DNA of 64,000 nucleotides from Marinobacterium nitratireducens (GCF_014645375.1 NZ_BMLT01000003.1:461150-525149); one strand, 5' to 3'. Shown: positions 52,122 to 62,129, numbered from the stretch's first letter. The notes: generated by a model from the letters alone, not told the origin. Made by a program: numbers and translations.

Positions 52122-52358
52122 ATGAAATCGGGCAACAAGATGACCATCTCCAAGAGTCACTACCATCGCAACCGACTGCTGCGTGACAGAATCCGCAGGG
52201 GTGACTCTCAGACCAAAAGCAACGCCTCTGCCACCTCACAACGATCCGACACCCCACCCGACGATCTCGATCTGCCCGACTACTTCCGCGACGCCGCGAA
52301 CCCCTCGTACGAAGACGCCCCCGCTCCCATCGTTATCCTCTGGGACGAAGTTGCCTGA
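52122..52358 (+). CDS. Possible small hypothetical protein
   Basis: A 78-aa frame starting MKSGNKMTISKSHYHRNRLL, with GAGAGGTG about 10 nt upstream. The N-terminus is basic, the rest Ser/Asp/Pro-rich and acidic (PPDDLDLPDYFRD). It ends 250 nt before the first c-di-GMP riboswitch. No family; it could be a chance frame. Confidence 0.35.
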   Translation: MKSGNKMTISKSHYHRNRLLRDRIRRGDSQTKSNASATSQRSDTPPDDLDLPDYFRDAANPSYEDAPAPIVILWDEVA

Positions 52359-52609
52359 AGCTGTTCCAGCTATGAAACAGGTTTGGCGCTCTACTCAAAA
52401 ACCTGCGACCAAACTTGGCTGCCACCAGGCGGCTATTGTTAACAAACCAATACATATCGCGGCCCGCCGAAACCCCACTGTATCCATATAGCAACACTTC
52501 TAGCGAAACTCTAGTTATTACTGTTGCACCTGTCTCAGCCTTATTACACAACCGTATAAATTTCGATCAGCCTGGCATGTTAAGGTACGGCTCAGATTCA
52601 AACAGACGT

Positions 52610-52757
52610 AAAGATCCTCTCCCGACAAAGGCAAAGCCCGGGTAACCGGGCGGCGCAAAGTTACGGGTCCTTGTTGAGCCTGGTTTACAACAAGGATCGC
52701 CGGACCGCCGAAGGAGAGTTACCTCATCACGGACAGGCCGCCAGAGGATCTTTTGAT
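52610..52757 (+). promoter_or_regulatory. Class I cyclic-di-GMP riboswitch (GEMM-I), copy 1
   Basis: The core reads ACAAAGGCAAAG, then a stem GCCCGG/CCGGGC capped by a GTAA tetraloop, then CGCAAAGTTACGGG, then a long CCTTGTTG/CAACAAGG stem, then GGACCGCCGAAGGAGAG. This follows the GEMM-I consensus (GGGCAAA ... GNRA loop ... CGCAAAGccacGGG ... GGuaGCCG). The 5' strand AAAGATCCTCTCC can pair with GGAGAG (aptamer P1) or with AGAGGATCTTT (52743-52753), giving a plausible switch. It precedes the gene at 52778 by about 20 nt. Confidence 0.82.
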
Positions 52758-52777
52758 GCCATATCAGGAGAACCCTC

Positions 52778-54109
52778 ATGCAGCGCTTCCGCTATTTTCG
52801 TGCGCATCATTCCGCACGGACCCTTTCACTTATTGCCCCGCTCGGCCTCGCACTCTGCCTGAGCGGCACCGCGCTCGCCGGGAAACCGACATCGGCGAAA
52901 GGTAACAGACAGGGCGCGGATAACGGCGTCTCGACGCCCCTGGCACTGTCCCGGGAAACCTACCAGTTTCGAAATCTCTCCGGCGACAACAGCTGTCTGG
53001 GTGAAGACGATCATCTGATCTGGGAAGCCATCGGCGATCTCGCACCCGGCGAGAGTTTCACCTTCACGCCTAAATACCCCGCCTGCAACTACCACCCGGC
53101 AGCCATCTCGGTACAGCTTTCCTGGGCAGGGTCTGAACTGGAACTGTCGAGCACCGTTCCCTACGACGACTTTTCCAGCTCAAACTCCGACCAGACCGGC
53201 ATGGACATCGTTGCGACCCGTGTCGGCAACAGCGCCCAGCTGTGCATGTTCCCGAATTACAAGGAAGCAGGTATTTACTATTCGGTAACCCTGACCAATA
53301 CCGGTGACACCCTGGCCGAAAACATCGTGGTCGACGGGCGCAGCGAAAACGACTGGGCGGTGTTCTATTACAACCGCTGCATGAACGCAGACGGCGATGC
53401 TGACGGCTGGAACGACAGCCTGGAGCACACCATGGCAAACCTGGTGCGTTACGTGACCTCCAGTGGCGGCGAATCGGCGATGAATACGGTTTGGGGGCCT
53501 AATTACCTGAAATCGCAGCCCTCTACCATGAGCGCAAACGACGAAATCGACAGCTATCCGGCGGATGTCAACGACGATGGCCAGGTGGATCAGCTCGATA
53601 TCGACAGAATCAGCCAGTATCTCGGTCAGGGCAACGGCATTCCGCTCGCCGCCATCAGCGCAAACCCCGGCGATCCCGGGTACCTTTACCTGAATACCCA
53701 CAAGTGGCGGCGCTTCGACCTCGATGCTGACGGCTATGTATCTCAGACAGATGTCGATATCGTCGCCAGTCTCATGGGCTACCCGATGCCGATGACAGAA
53801 GACATCATCGCTCCCACCGCCCGGATACTGTCACCGGCAAATGGATCGATCATCGCGCGTGGCGGTCTGATTCAGATCGAAGGCCATGCCTGGGACAATG
53901 CCGCCATTGCGCGCGTTGACTATATCGCTGACGGGCAGGTCATTTGCTCTGCAACCGAGCCATCGCCAGTATGGGGCGCGACGTCGCCGTTCCACAATTG
54001 CTGGTGGGACGTGCCCAAGAAGCAGGGCGATCACATAATCGAGATTCAGGTATTCGACGCTGCGGGCAATATGAGCACAAGCGAAAGCGTTCAGGTGCTG
54101 GCGCAGTAA
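52778..54109 (+). CDS. Secreted protein with dockerin-type EF-hand repeats and Ig-like domain
   Basis: A 443-aa protein with a signal peptide (basic N-terminus then TLSLIAPLGLALCLSGTALA). The N-terminal half is a beta-rich domain with Cys pairs. Two calcium-loop motifs follow: DVNDDGQVDQLD (about 263-274) and DLDADGYVSQTD (about 314-325), the pair typical of type I dockerin or related EF-hand repeats. The last about 95 residues are Ig-like (DIIAPTARILSPANGSIIAR ... GDHIIEIQVFDAAGN). It is probably exported to the cell surface or medium. A c-di-GMP riboswitch lies in its 5' leader, so it is likely switched with matrix state. Confidence 0.85.
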   Translation: MQRFRYFRAHHSARTLSLIAPLGLALCLSGTALAGKPTSAKGNRQGADNGVSTPLALSRETYQFRNLSGDNSCLGEDDHLIWEAIGDLAPGESFTFTPKYPACNYHPAAISVQLSWAGSELELSSTVPYDDFSSSNSDQTGMDIVATRVGNSAQLCMFPNYKEAGIYYSVTLTNTGDTLAENIVVDGRSENDWAVFYYNRCMNADGDADGWNDSLEHTMANLVRYVTSSGGESAMNTVWGPNYLKSQPSTMSANDEIDSYPADVNDDGQVDQLDIDRISQYLGQGNGIPLAAISANPGDPGYLYLNTHKWRRFDLDADGYVSQTDVDIVASLMGYPMPMTEDIIAPTARILSPANGSIIARGGLIQIEGHAWDNAAIARVDYIADGQVICSATEPSPVWGATSPFHNCWWDVPKKQGDHIIEIQVFDAAGNMSTSESVQVLAQ

Positions 54110-54131
54110 GCCCTTCAGCTACACCAACGCC

Positions 54132-54166
54132 AAAAGGCGGTATTCCCGAGGGAATACCGCCTTTTT
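54132..54166. terminator. Bidirectional terminator
   Basis: AAAAGGCGGTATTCCC and GGGAATACCGCCTTTTT form a 16-bp stem with a GA loop. It lies between the convergent genes at 52778 and 54194 and can serve both. Confidence 0.93.
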
Positions 54167-54193
54167 CAATGACGGGACTATGGGTCCTACCCT

Positions 54194-57178
54194 TTACGGA
54201 TCGACAACCACCGTACAGGTATAGGTTCCCGGAAGCAGATCGACCGACGTCTCGGACGTATCGTCAAAGGCTGCCGGAGTATTGTCGACCGGGTTATCGG
54301 CCAGTCCGCAACTAATCGTTGCAGCAGTACCGCCCGGCACCTGTGAGTTGAAGGACACCGTAATGTCGGACAGCGGCGTGTTGCTGAACGACACTTGCTC
54401 GCCCACATAGGGATCGTCGCTGCACGTGGCCACCGTATCGACGGTAACGGTCTTGGTCAGGTCCCCGTCGGCTGCGTAGCCTGTCGGCAGCGTTTCCGTT
54501 ACGCTGTAATCACCGCCGAAGAACTCGCTGAACAGCAAACCGTCGACACAGATCTCGCCGTCCGAATCGGTGCTCCGGACAACCGGCGCATCCAGCCCTC
54601 CTCCCGATATCGTGAACTCGACACCGACATGCGGATGGTCTCCCGGGCCATCGGCGGCATGCTTGCGGGTCTTGGTGATCAGGATGGCGCCACGTTTGCG
54701 CGGGTCTACGAAATCGAGATTGACGGTTTCGTTCAGACTCAGATTTTCGCATTGCGGCGGAGCGGTTTCATAGCCGTCCGGGGTCACCGTTTCAACCAGG
54801 CAGTAATCTCCTGGCGGTAGGATATTATCGATAGTACAGGTACCGTCAGCCCCGGTGGTACAGGTCTTGCCGGTACTGGTATCGACACCATCATCATAAG
54901 TTCCGACTGTACCGATATCGCTATACAGGGTGAATTCGGCCCCCTCCAGCAGATTATCGGCATCGTCCTTCTTCAAAATGTTGACGGTCGCCGGTTGCCG
55001 AGGATCGATGAACTCGAGGTTCAGCGTCTCGTTCAGACTCAGATTCTCGCACTGCGGAGCCGCCGTGTCATAGCCGGTCGGCGTAATGGTCTCGACAAGA
55101 CAGTAGTCACCCGGCGGCAAAATGTCGGTAATCGAGCAGGTACCGGATACATCGGTTGTGCAGCTCTTGCCGGTATTCACGTCGCCCGGGTCATAAGAAT
55201 CGATGGCACCGGATGCGCCGGAGGCAATATCGGTGAACAGTGTAAACTCGGCGCCCGAGAGCAGATTCGCCGGTTCGGCATCGTCTTTCTTGAGGATATT
55301 GACGGTCGCCGGCTGCCGCGGGTCGATAAACTCGAGGTTCACCGTCTCGTTCAGGCTCAGATCCTCGCACTGGGGATCCGCCGTGTCGTAACCCGTCGGT
55401 GTAATGGTCTCAACGATGCAGTATTTGCCTGGCGGCAGAATATCCGTGATCGAACAGGTACCGGTCGCATCGGTGGTACAGGTCTTGCCCGTATCCAGAT
55501 CGCCCGGATCGTAAGAGCCGATCGCACCGGAGGCGCCGGAGGCAATGTCGGTGAACAGTGTAAACTCGGCGCCCGATAGCAGATTCGCCGGATCATCATC
55601 GTCCTTCTTGAGAATATTGACGGTCGCCGGCTGTCTCGGGTCCACAAAGGTCATTTCGAAGGTTTCGTCGAGGCTCAGATTTGTACACTGCGGATCCGCG
55701 GTATCGTGACCGACTGGCGTAACCGTTTCGACAACGCAGTAATCGCCCGGTGGAAGGATATTCGAGATCGAACAGAGACCCGAGGAGTTTGTGGTGCAAC
55801 CAAGCCCGGTATCCAGATCGCCCGGGTCATAGGAGCCGATGGCGCCGGATGCGCCGGAGGCGATATCGGTGAACAGCGTGAACTCGGCACCGGCAAGCGG
55901 ATTGGGCGGGGTCGCATCGTCGGTCTTGATGATATCGATACGCGCAGGGAGCCGCGGGTTGGTAAACATCACATCGAAATCGCTGTCGGCTGACACGGTG
56001 CCGCAATCAAAGTAATCCGGATAGGGCGGCAGCGAGTGTCCGGCAGGCGGTGTGATCTCGACGACACAGTAGTTACCGGCAAAGACGTTTAACCAGGTGC
56101 ACTTTCCGGTTGCATCCGTTTCGCAATCGGCGAAAAAGACCGGCGGATCCGATTCCGGAACCGTTGTCCGGGTATCCGGATCGGCTGACGAAGCAGCGGA
56201 GTCGAAGATACCCAGGTTTTCACCATCGTCGTTGTAGAGTCGGAAGATGGCGCCGGAAACTACATTAGCCGGATTATCGTCGTCGGTTTTCAGGATATTG
56301 ATATTGGCGCAGTTACTGATATTCACCGGCGCCGGCGCGATCAGGTCCTTCATCTGAGCGGTAAACGAATCCGACGAGCGGCTCTTCAGTGATGCGTACC
56401 CGAATGAAACACACTCGCCTTCCGGAAACAGTGCGCCGATATCGATGCTTGCCTCGCCGAAGGTATAGGGGTCGAACATTCCAAGACCCAGGGCACTCCC
56501 GTCCGCGACCGACGTATTGATCGAGCCAACGGCAATACCAGCCTCGGTGAGGTCCTGACGATTACCCCAGCAGGGATAGCTGTTGCTGGCTTCACAGGTG
56601 CCTGGCTGGTCCGCCGACTCGAGCCAGAAATAGAGGAACAGCTGTGGTGTCGTGCCCCCCTGCGCCAGCTTGTATTCGACCAGCACATCGCCCGCTTCAC
56701 GCACCGGAAACTGAATACCCTCGTCAGTTGCCGGATACAGACTGTTACCGGCATTGAACTCGAAGTCCATCAGGGTGGTACCGGACGGATCCTGTACCCG
56801 AGTCCAGAGCAGATGCAGGTAGTCGCTCGAGTCGGTGGTCTCCTGATAAACACCGAAGTTCAGCAGGTCGCTCTTGTTATTCGGAATGCTACCGGTCGTG
56901 GTATCGGGATTGAGCGTATCCTCCTTGGTGCCGCCCTTGAAAGAATCATCGTCATTGCCCGTCGGTTCATCATCCACGACCATCGCCGCGGATGCCACCG
57001 ATGCCGTGGCCCAGTCGATATGCGCCACGTCGTCTACGACAAAGTTGGCGTCGAGGTCGATCTCGAATTCGCTGTCCCCCACCGCCAGATGGACTGCGGC
57101 GGCGGTTATCGGCACCGCCCCCAGGACGGCGCCGAGAATACAGGCACCTATCCTTCTTCCCCAAGTCTTGCATTTCAT
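54194..57178 (-). CDS. Giant SpaA/CnaB-like repeat surface protein
   Basis: A 994-aa protein. The start MKCKTWGRRIGA is chosen because GGGAGGGG lies 7 nt upstream and it begins the signal peptide (IGACILGAVLGAVPITAAAV). Residues about 22-290 form a collar-like domain. Residues about 295-870 hold six tandem domains of about 100-110 residues with the pattern NILKKDD ... GAEFTLFTD ... CTTDATGTC ... LPPGDYCVVETVTP ... LSLNET ... FIDPRQ. Lys, Glu and Asp placement suggests intramolecular isopeptide bonds, and each central repeat also has four cysteines. Three central repeats are nearly identical. A different domain follows, then TYTCTVVVDP. No LPXTG or clear C-terminal membrane anchor is seen. Probably a long adhesive fibre. 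Confidence 0.85.
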   Translation of the reverse strand: MKCKTWGRRIGACILGAVLGAVPITAAAVHLAVGDSEFEIDLDANFVVDDVAHIDWATASVASAAMVVDDEPTGNDDDSFKGGTKEDTLNPDTTTGSIPNNKSDLLNFGVYQETTDSSDYLHLLWTRVQDPSGTTLMDFEFNAGNSLYPATDEGIQFPVREAGDVLVEYKLAQGGTTPQLFLYFWLESADQPGTCEASNSYPCWGNRQDLTEAGIAVGSINTSVADGSALGLGMFDPYTFGEASIDIGALFPEGECVSFGYASLKSRSSDSFTAQMKDLIAPAPVNISNCANINILKTDDDNPANVVSGAIFRLYNDDGENLGIFDSAASSADPDTRTTVPESDPPVFFADCETDATGKCTWLNVFAGNYCVVEITPPAGHSLPPYPDYFDCGTVSADSDFDVMFTNPRLPARIDIIKTDDATPPNPLAGAEFTLFTDIASGASGAIGSYDPGDLDTGLGCTTNSSGLCSISNILPPGDYCVVETVTPVGHDTADPQCTNLSLDETFEMTFVDPRQPATVNILKKDDDDPANLLSGAEFTLFTDIASGASGAIGSYDPGDLDTGKTCTTDATGTCSITDILPPGKYCIVETITPTGYDTADPQCEDLSLNETVNLEFIDPRQPATVNILKKDDAEPANLLSGAEFTLFTDIASGASGAIDSYDPGDVNTGKSCTTDVSGTCSITDILPPGDYCLVETITPTGYDTAAPQCENLSLNETLNLEFIDPRQPATVNILKKDDADNLLEGAEFTLYSDIGTVGTYDDGVDTSTGKTCTTGADGTCTIDNILPPGDYCLVETVTPDGYETAPPQCENLSLNETVNLDFVDPRKRGAILITKTRKHAADGPGDHPHVGVEFTISGGGLDAPVVRSTDSDGEICVDGLLFSEFFGGDYSVTETLPTGYAADGDLTKTVTVDTVATCSDDPYVGEQVSFSNTPLSDITVSFNSQVPGGTAATISCGLADNPVDNTPAAFDDTSETSVDLLPGTYTCTVVVDP

Positions 57179-57265
57179 CTTCAGCCCCTCCCATTTCAAG
57201 GCTGCTTGTTCGAAATCCGGTCAGGTCCAGTGTCCCGAACCGGATGCGCAGGCCGCTTTCATACT

Positions 57266-58597
57266 TCAATATTGCTTCCCCTCCTGTTCCCTGTAGAAAG
57301 ACCAGAGTGTGTTGACTGCCCGTTCCAGCTCGCGGCGAGCCGCCGGACTATCGGTTTCATCGATCAAGGTTTCGATCAGGTCCAGTCGCGCATCCGCACT
57401 ATCCGGCGAAAGCACCGGTGATGCCGACTCGAGGCCGTAGAGTGTCTGTCCGCCGCCGGGCGTGCGGGCCGAGTAGGTCCGGGTTCTCAGAACCCGTCCC
57501 CGTGCGGCATCCGGCGCCAGGCCCGTAAAGCCATGGGCCGGAGGCTCCAGCTGAATACGATAAGTGCCCGCCAGCAGGCGGGCGAGTTCCGGCCAGCGCG
57601 AGTCCGGAATCAATCCGACCCGGGAGCTTTCGAGCAGCGCCTTGCGGGCATCGGGATACTGCGCGGACTGCGCCAGAATATTCAGCGCGAAGGCGGCGCT
57701 GACATTCCCTGGCGAAGCCCCCTCGACCCAGCGGGCAAGATTCGGGATCCCGACGCCATCGGGCAGGCTGGCGAGGGCTACCGCGGCATACTGTCCCCAA
57801 TGCAGCTGAGAGACCTGACCCAGATCGTTGGCAAGCTCCGCGCCGCCGAAGTCTTTCAATACCCGAAACAACGGGCCGGTATCCTGCCCGTTTATTCCGT
57901 CGTCGCTGGCCAGTGCCAGGGTGTCCCGGGCTACCGTTACGATATTGCGCTGGTAAAGACCAGGAGAGCTCGCATCCAGATAACGGGCCAGGGTCTCGAT
58001 TTCACGCGGGGATTCCGACACCTCGAGCTCGTCGTACAAAACGGCTTCGGCCCGGGCACCACCAATTTTCTGCAGTACATCGAATAGCGCCAGCCTGAGA
58101 CTGCCATAACCGGCTTTCGCTATTGCATCGTCTGCCAAGGTGCTCCCGCGAGCATTCCTGAGAAAATCGCGGATTGCCGAAACCGCCGGATCCCCCTGCG
58201 AAACCAGCGTATCGATATCGTCCCGCACAGACGCAATGTCCTCGGGCAGAATCGCCCATCCGGGCTTCTGTGCGAACTGCTGCAGGCGTAACAGCAGGTC
58301 GCTGGGGCCGTGACCATCCCGGACGTAACTATCGGCAACCTGCGGCTCCGGCCAATACTTCAACCGCTCGTCAACAGCAAAGCGCTCGGACTTCGCGACT
58401 CCCTCAGCTACAGGGTTCTCAGAGATTATCGCGCTGGAGGGCTCGCTCCGTGCCGCAGGTGTCTCGGCTTCCGGCCACAGCTGCATTACGAGGAGGCCAA
58501 TCACCAGCAATCCCCCGAGCAGATCCCAGAGATCGACCCGGTACCCGGCTCGGCCCGAATGGTTCAAGCCACCCGTCGAATGACTGTTTGCCTGCAT
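57266..58597 (-). CDS. Membrane-anchored HEAT-like repeat protein
   Basis: A 443-aa protein from MQANSHSTGGLN. One TM near residues 22-40 (LWDLLGGLLVIGLLVMQLW) follows a short polar N-terminus, so the body is periplasmic. Residues about 90-330 are helical, with repeated A/L-rich pairs (DPAVSAIRDFLRNA; LALFDVLQKIGGARAEAVL; QYAAVALASLPDGVG) that resemble HEAT repeats. The C-terminus is charged. It precedes the SpaA-like gene by 87 nt on the same strand and may be its operon partner, for example in export or anchoring. No family name is certain. Confidence 0.65.
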   Translation of the reverse strand: MQANSHSTGGLNHSGRAGYRVDLWDLLGGLLVIGLLVMQLWPEAETPAARSEPSSAIISENPVAEGVAKSERFAVDERLKYWPEPQVADSYVRDGHGPSDLLLRLQQFAQKPGWAILPEDIASVRDDIDTLVSQGDPAVSAIRDFLRNARGSTLADDAIAKAGYGSLRLALFDVLQKIGGARAEAVLYDELEVSESPREIETLARYLDASSPGLYQRNIVTVARDTLALASDDGINGQDTGPLFRVLKDFGGAELANDLGQVSQLHWGQYAAVALASLPDGVGIPNLARWVEGASPGNVSAAFALNILAQSAQYPDARKALLESSRVGLIPDSRWPELARLLAGTYRIQLEPPAHGFTGLAPDAARGRVLRTRTYSARTPGGGQTLYGLESASPVLSPDSADARLDLIETLIDETDSPAARRELERAVNTLWSFYREQEGKQY

Positions 58598-59330
58598 ACC
58601 CCTTATCCTCAGGCCTTGCGGCCATCCACAACCGTCGCCGAACAAGCTCTATCCAGTGCTCATGGCACCATGCCCGGTATCCGAGCATCATCGCGCTATC
58701 GCCAACAAAGAAAGCAAGCAACGGGCCATCAATGTAATTCATTGAAATATAAGAATATTTTATAAGAACCTGGATATCGGGGCTGCCATGACTGTTAATC
58801 AGCTGGAACAGCCCTGGCACCGAGAACCGTTAATTTCTTGATTTTCCGAATTTTTTTGGCCGAGGAACTGTTACTTTGAAGAGACAGTTATGCCGACAGC
58901 GCTTCTCTACAGACGCACAGCCCTTCGAGCTGTATACCTGCACCCGCACTCCGCATCGCCCGCCCTTTCCTTGTATCGATCAGAACGCGTCTGTACCGGA
59001 TTCTTTACGATTATTTTTTAACCACCCAACCAGCGTCTCTTTTTAGAAACACTTTTCCAAGCTCCTACACCTCGCCGATACAGGTAGTAAACGGTATATT
59101 CCACATCTGTATAAAACCTGTACATTTCAAGATGTTATAGTTTCATCAACTGGCGCGCCGGAAGCGCTGAATCCGCAAAACTGAGTCGAAATTGATACAG
59201 GGGCCGACCCGCTCGGGCCAAACAGGGACGCTCGCAATGAAAAATGGAACTGGCTGGATCACCCCTACGGATGTTGCACCGGCAAGCCAAACCCGCAGAA
59301 CAACAACACTGCGGCAACAGTTTGATACAC
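58598..59330. other. Intergenic leader region, no gene seen
   Basis: About 730 bp upstream of both the HEAT-like gene (minus) and the second riboswitch (plus). A/T-rich patches near 58740-58770 and 58990-59130 may be promoters. No RBS-supported frame. Confidence 0.45.
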
Positions 59331-59484
59331 AAAGATCCTCTCCCGACAAAGGCAAAGCCCGGGTAACCGGGCGGCGCAAAGTTACGGGTCCTTGATGGGC
59401 ATTAAGCTCAGTTGACACAAGGATCGCCGGACCGCCGAAGGAGAGTTACCTCATTACGGACAGGCCGCCAGAGGATCTTTTGAA
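59331..59484 (+). promoter_or_regulatory. Class I cyclic-di-GMP riboswitch (GEMM-I), copy 2
   Basis: Identical to copy 1 (52610) over almost the whole core: the 5' strand AAAGATCCTCT, the GCAAA and GTAA-loop stem, CGCAAAGTTACGGG, and GCCGAAGGAGAG. The distal hairpin differs in sequence (CCTTGATGGG ... GTTGACACAAGG) but keeps its base-paired end CCTTG/CAAGG, as expected for a conserved structure. The downstream competitor AGAGGATCTTT recurs at 59470-59480. It leads directly into the metalloprotease gene. Confidence 0.82.
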
Positions 59485-59504
59485 ACCTTTTCAGGAGAGC
59501 CTTG

Positions 59505-62120
59505 ATGCGCAGTTCCGTGCCATTTTGCGGCCGACTGATGGCCACGATTGGTCTAGCCACCACCGTTGCCCTTGTCAGCCTGCCCGCCACCGCCTCGCCG
59601 GCGAGCGCCACCCAGCCTACACAGGTAAGCGCCGCTGCCGATGTTGCCCAGGCTCGCCTGCAGGCGACCCAGCAGACACAGGCACTGATGGCGTTGCAGA
59701 AGCAGTGGCTAAACGCCAAGGGCTCCGAAAAATCGCGTGCACTGGATATGCTGGTAACCAAGGCTCAGGAACGCCGGGCGCTGCTGCTTGATCTGGCCGC
59801 CCGGGATCCCGCCACGGTGCTGAAAGTCGCGATCCCCGACCAGCAGCAGCTGGGAATGCCCGCCGAGGTCATCGCGTTGCTGGAGCAGAAGGTCGAGTTG
59901 TCCGGGAAGTCCGAGGTGTTCTACGAGGACTATGAAGACGGTTCGCACAAGCTGCGTCGTTTCCTCAAAACCCCATTCGGGGAGCGCTTCGAGTTGCAGA
60001 TAGCAGAACCTGTTCTCGAGCTGCACTACGGTGACGAGGTGACCGTGGAAGGCGTACTGCTGGCGCAGGCCGACAACGACGGCGACGGCTCCCTGGTTGC
60101 AGCCGAGGAAGGCATCGTCACCGCACAATGCTGCACCGCAGAAGGTACCTCAAGCGCCATCCCGCCGGCCGGCGCCTATACCTTCGGAGAGCAGAAGACG
60201 CTGGTGATGCTTGTGAACTTCGAAGACAAGCAGGAACAGCCCTGGACCCTGGATCAGGTACGGGATGTGATCTTCGGCACCGTTAACGACTTTTATCTTG
60301 AAAACTCAGGTGGACGGACCTGGTTCAATGGTGATGTCAAAGGCTGGTTTACGTTGCCCATGAGTAGTACGGTTTGCGACTATTATGGTTTGGATACACT
60401 CGCAACTGAAGCCGCCAGCGCCGCCGGAATAGATACTTCTGCCTATCAGCGGATCGTCTATGCCTTTCCGAAAAATGCCTGTGGCTGGAGCGGTCTTGGT
60501 AGGGTTGGCGGCTATAATACTCGTGCATGGCTAAACGGTTATGTTACTCCCTATGTAGCCGGCCATGAGCTGGGCCATAATTTCGGTCTGGGCCACTCGG
60601 CAGGCCTGGAATGCGGAAGCGAAATTATTGAAGGTGCCGGGTCTTGCTATAGCAACAACTACGGTAACAGGCTCGATATCATGGGCGCTCCCTATACCGG
60701 CCATTTCAACGCTTTCCAAAAAGAACGGCTGGGATGGCTGGACCAAGGGCTGATTACAGCCACAGGCAGCGGTTCTTATACACTTGAACCCTATAGCAGT
60801 GCCACAAGCACAACCAGGGCAATCAAAGTGCCCCAAGGTACGGACGGTACTTCAGCGTATTATATCGAGTTCCGCCAACCGCTTGGGTTCGATAGTTTTA
60901 TCACCAATTCGACCAGTAAGAACCCCATCGATGCCAGCAATGTCATGAATGGGGTTGTTATCAATCGCGGCAACTCTTCAGACTATAACAGTAGCCGGCT
61001 CTTGGATATGACTCCCGGCTCTTCGGCGAACATTGACTACGACTTCAATGATCCTGCGCTGGTAGTGGGACAGACCTTTTACGACGCCAACTCAGGTATC
61101 GAAATCACAACGAACTGGGTGAGCGGAGATCAGATCAATGTTTCCATCACCACAGCTTCGGCGGACTGCACCCCGGCAGCCCCGGCACTGATGCTAACGC
61201 CCCAAACCGGCGACTGGGTAACGGCCGGCACCACCGTCGAGTATGTCGTCAGTGTTGTCAATAACGATAGTCAGGCCTGCGCTCCCGCTGTCTATGAGTT
61301 AAGCAGCACCGTACCTGGCGGATGGGATTTCAGCTACACCAGTCCGTCCGTTTCCCTGGCTCCCGGCGAATCAGCCAGCAGCAGCCTTTTTGTGACCTCG
61401 TCCGCGACCACAGCCGATGGGTTTTACGATATTCCAATCACCCTGTCCGGTGTTACCGCTCAGGTATCGGATCATGTGACCTATGTCGTAGACAGCCCCG
61501 CAGTCAACAACGCGCCTGTCGCTCAAAACGATAACGCCAGTACCGATCATGATAAGGCTGTCACCATTGCTGTATTGAGTAACGATTCCGACCCTGATGG
61601 CGACGCCCTGTCGGTAACGCTTGTAAGCAACGTCAACGGTAGTATTTTAATGAACGCTGACGACACCATTACCTTTACCCCGGTAAAGGGGTTTAGCGGA
61701 ACCGCAACCTTCGATTACTCGATTTCCGACGGCCATGGCGGCAGTGCCAGCGCTACGGTCAGCGTACAGGTATCGGCTGCACCCGAAATCATAAATAATG
61801 CTCCCGTAGCCCGGCCCGACAATGCCGCAACTGACAAGCGTACGCCGATAACGATTGCGGTACTCACAAACGACTCCGATGTGGATGGCGATACCTTGCA
61901 GCTGGTCTCGGTTACACAGGGAACCCTGGGTGATATCTCGATAAACGACGACGGGACGCTAACCTATTTCCCGGCCAAGAACTTCAGGGATGGCGACAGC
62001 TTTACCTATACGATCAGCGATGGTGCTCTTTTCGCCAGCGCGACCGTCACCATCTCTGATAGCAGCAGCACTACGGACGCAACCGGAGGCGGCGGTAAAG
62101 GCAAGGGGCCCAACAAGTAA
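59505..62120 (+). CDS. Secreted metzincin metalloprotease with NEW3 and Ig-like tail
   Basis: An 871-aa protein. The ATG at 59505 has AGGAGAG upstream and starts a signal peptide (MATIGLATTVALVSLPATAS region). A propeptide-like helical part (about 25-200) contains DNDGDGS, a calcium-loop-like motif. The catalytic domain has GHELGHNFGLGHS, the metzincin HExxHxxGxxH site (His354, His358, His364), and the Met-turn LDIMG about 40 residues on. This best fits the gametolysin (M11)-like group. A NEW3-type beta domain follows (about 565-660), then two cadherin-like/Ig repeats (NNAPVAQNDN and NNAPVARPDN) and a GKGKGPNK tail. It is likely a c-di-GMP-controlled extracellular protease. Confidence 0.86.
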   Translation: MRSSVPFCGRLMATIGLATTVALVSLPATASPASATQPTQVSAAADVAQARLQATQQTQALMALQKQWLNAKGSEKSRALDMLVTKAQERRALLLDLAARDPATVLKVAIPDQQQLGMPAEVIALLEQKVELSGKSEVFYEDYEDGSHKLRRFLKTPFGERFELQIAEPVLELHYGDEVTVEGVLLAQADNDGDGSLVAAEEGIVTAQCCTAEGTSSAIPPAGAYTFGEQKTLVMLVNFEDKQEQPWTLDQVRDVIFGTVNDFYLENSGGRTWFNGDVKGWFTLPMSSTVCDYYGLDTLATEAASAAGIDTSAYQRIVYAFPKNACGWSGLGRVGGYNTRAWLNGYVTPYVAGHELGHNFGLGHSAGLECGSEIIEGAGSCYSNNYGNRLDIMGAPYTGHFNAFQKERLGWLDQGLITATGSGSYTLEPYSSATSTTRAIKVPQGTDGTSAYYIEFRQPLGFDSFITNSTSKNPIDASNVMNGVVINRGNSSDYNSSRLLDMTPGSSANIDYDFNDPALVVGQTFYDANSGIEITTNWVSGDQINVSITTASADCTPAAPALMLTPQTGDWVTAGTTVEYVVSVVNNDSQACAPAVYELSSTVPGGWDFSYTSPSVSLAPGESASSSLFVTSSATTADGFYDIPITLSGVTAQVSDHVTYVVDSPAVNNAPVAQNDNASTDHDKAVTIAVLSNDSDPDGDALSVTLVSNVNGSILMNADDTITFTPVKGFSGTATFDYSISDGHGGSASATVSVQVSAAPEIINNAPVARPDNAATDKRTPITIAVLTNDSDVDGDTLQLVSVTQGTLGDISINDDGTLTYFPAKNFRDGDSFTYTISDGALFASATVTISDSSSTTDATGGGGKGKGPNK

Positions 62121-62129
62121 CCCGAGGTT

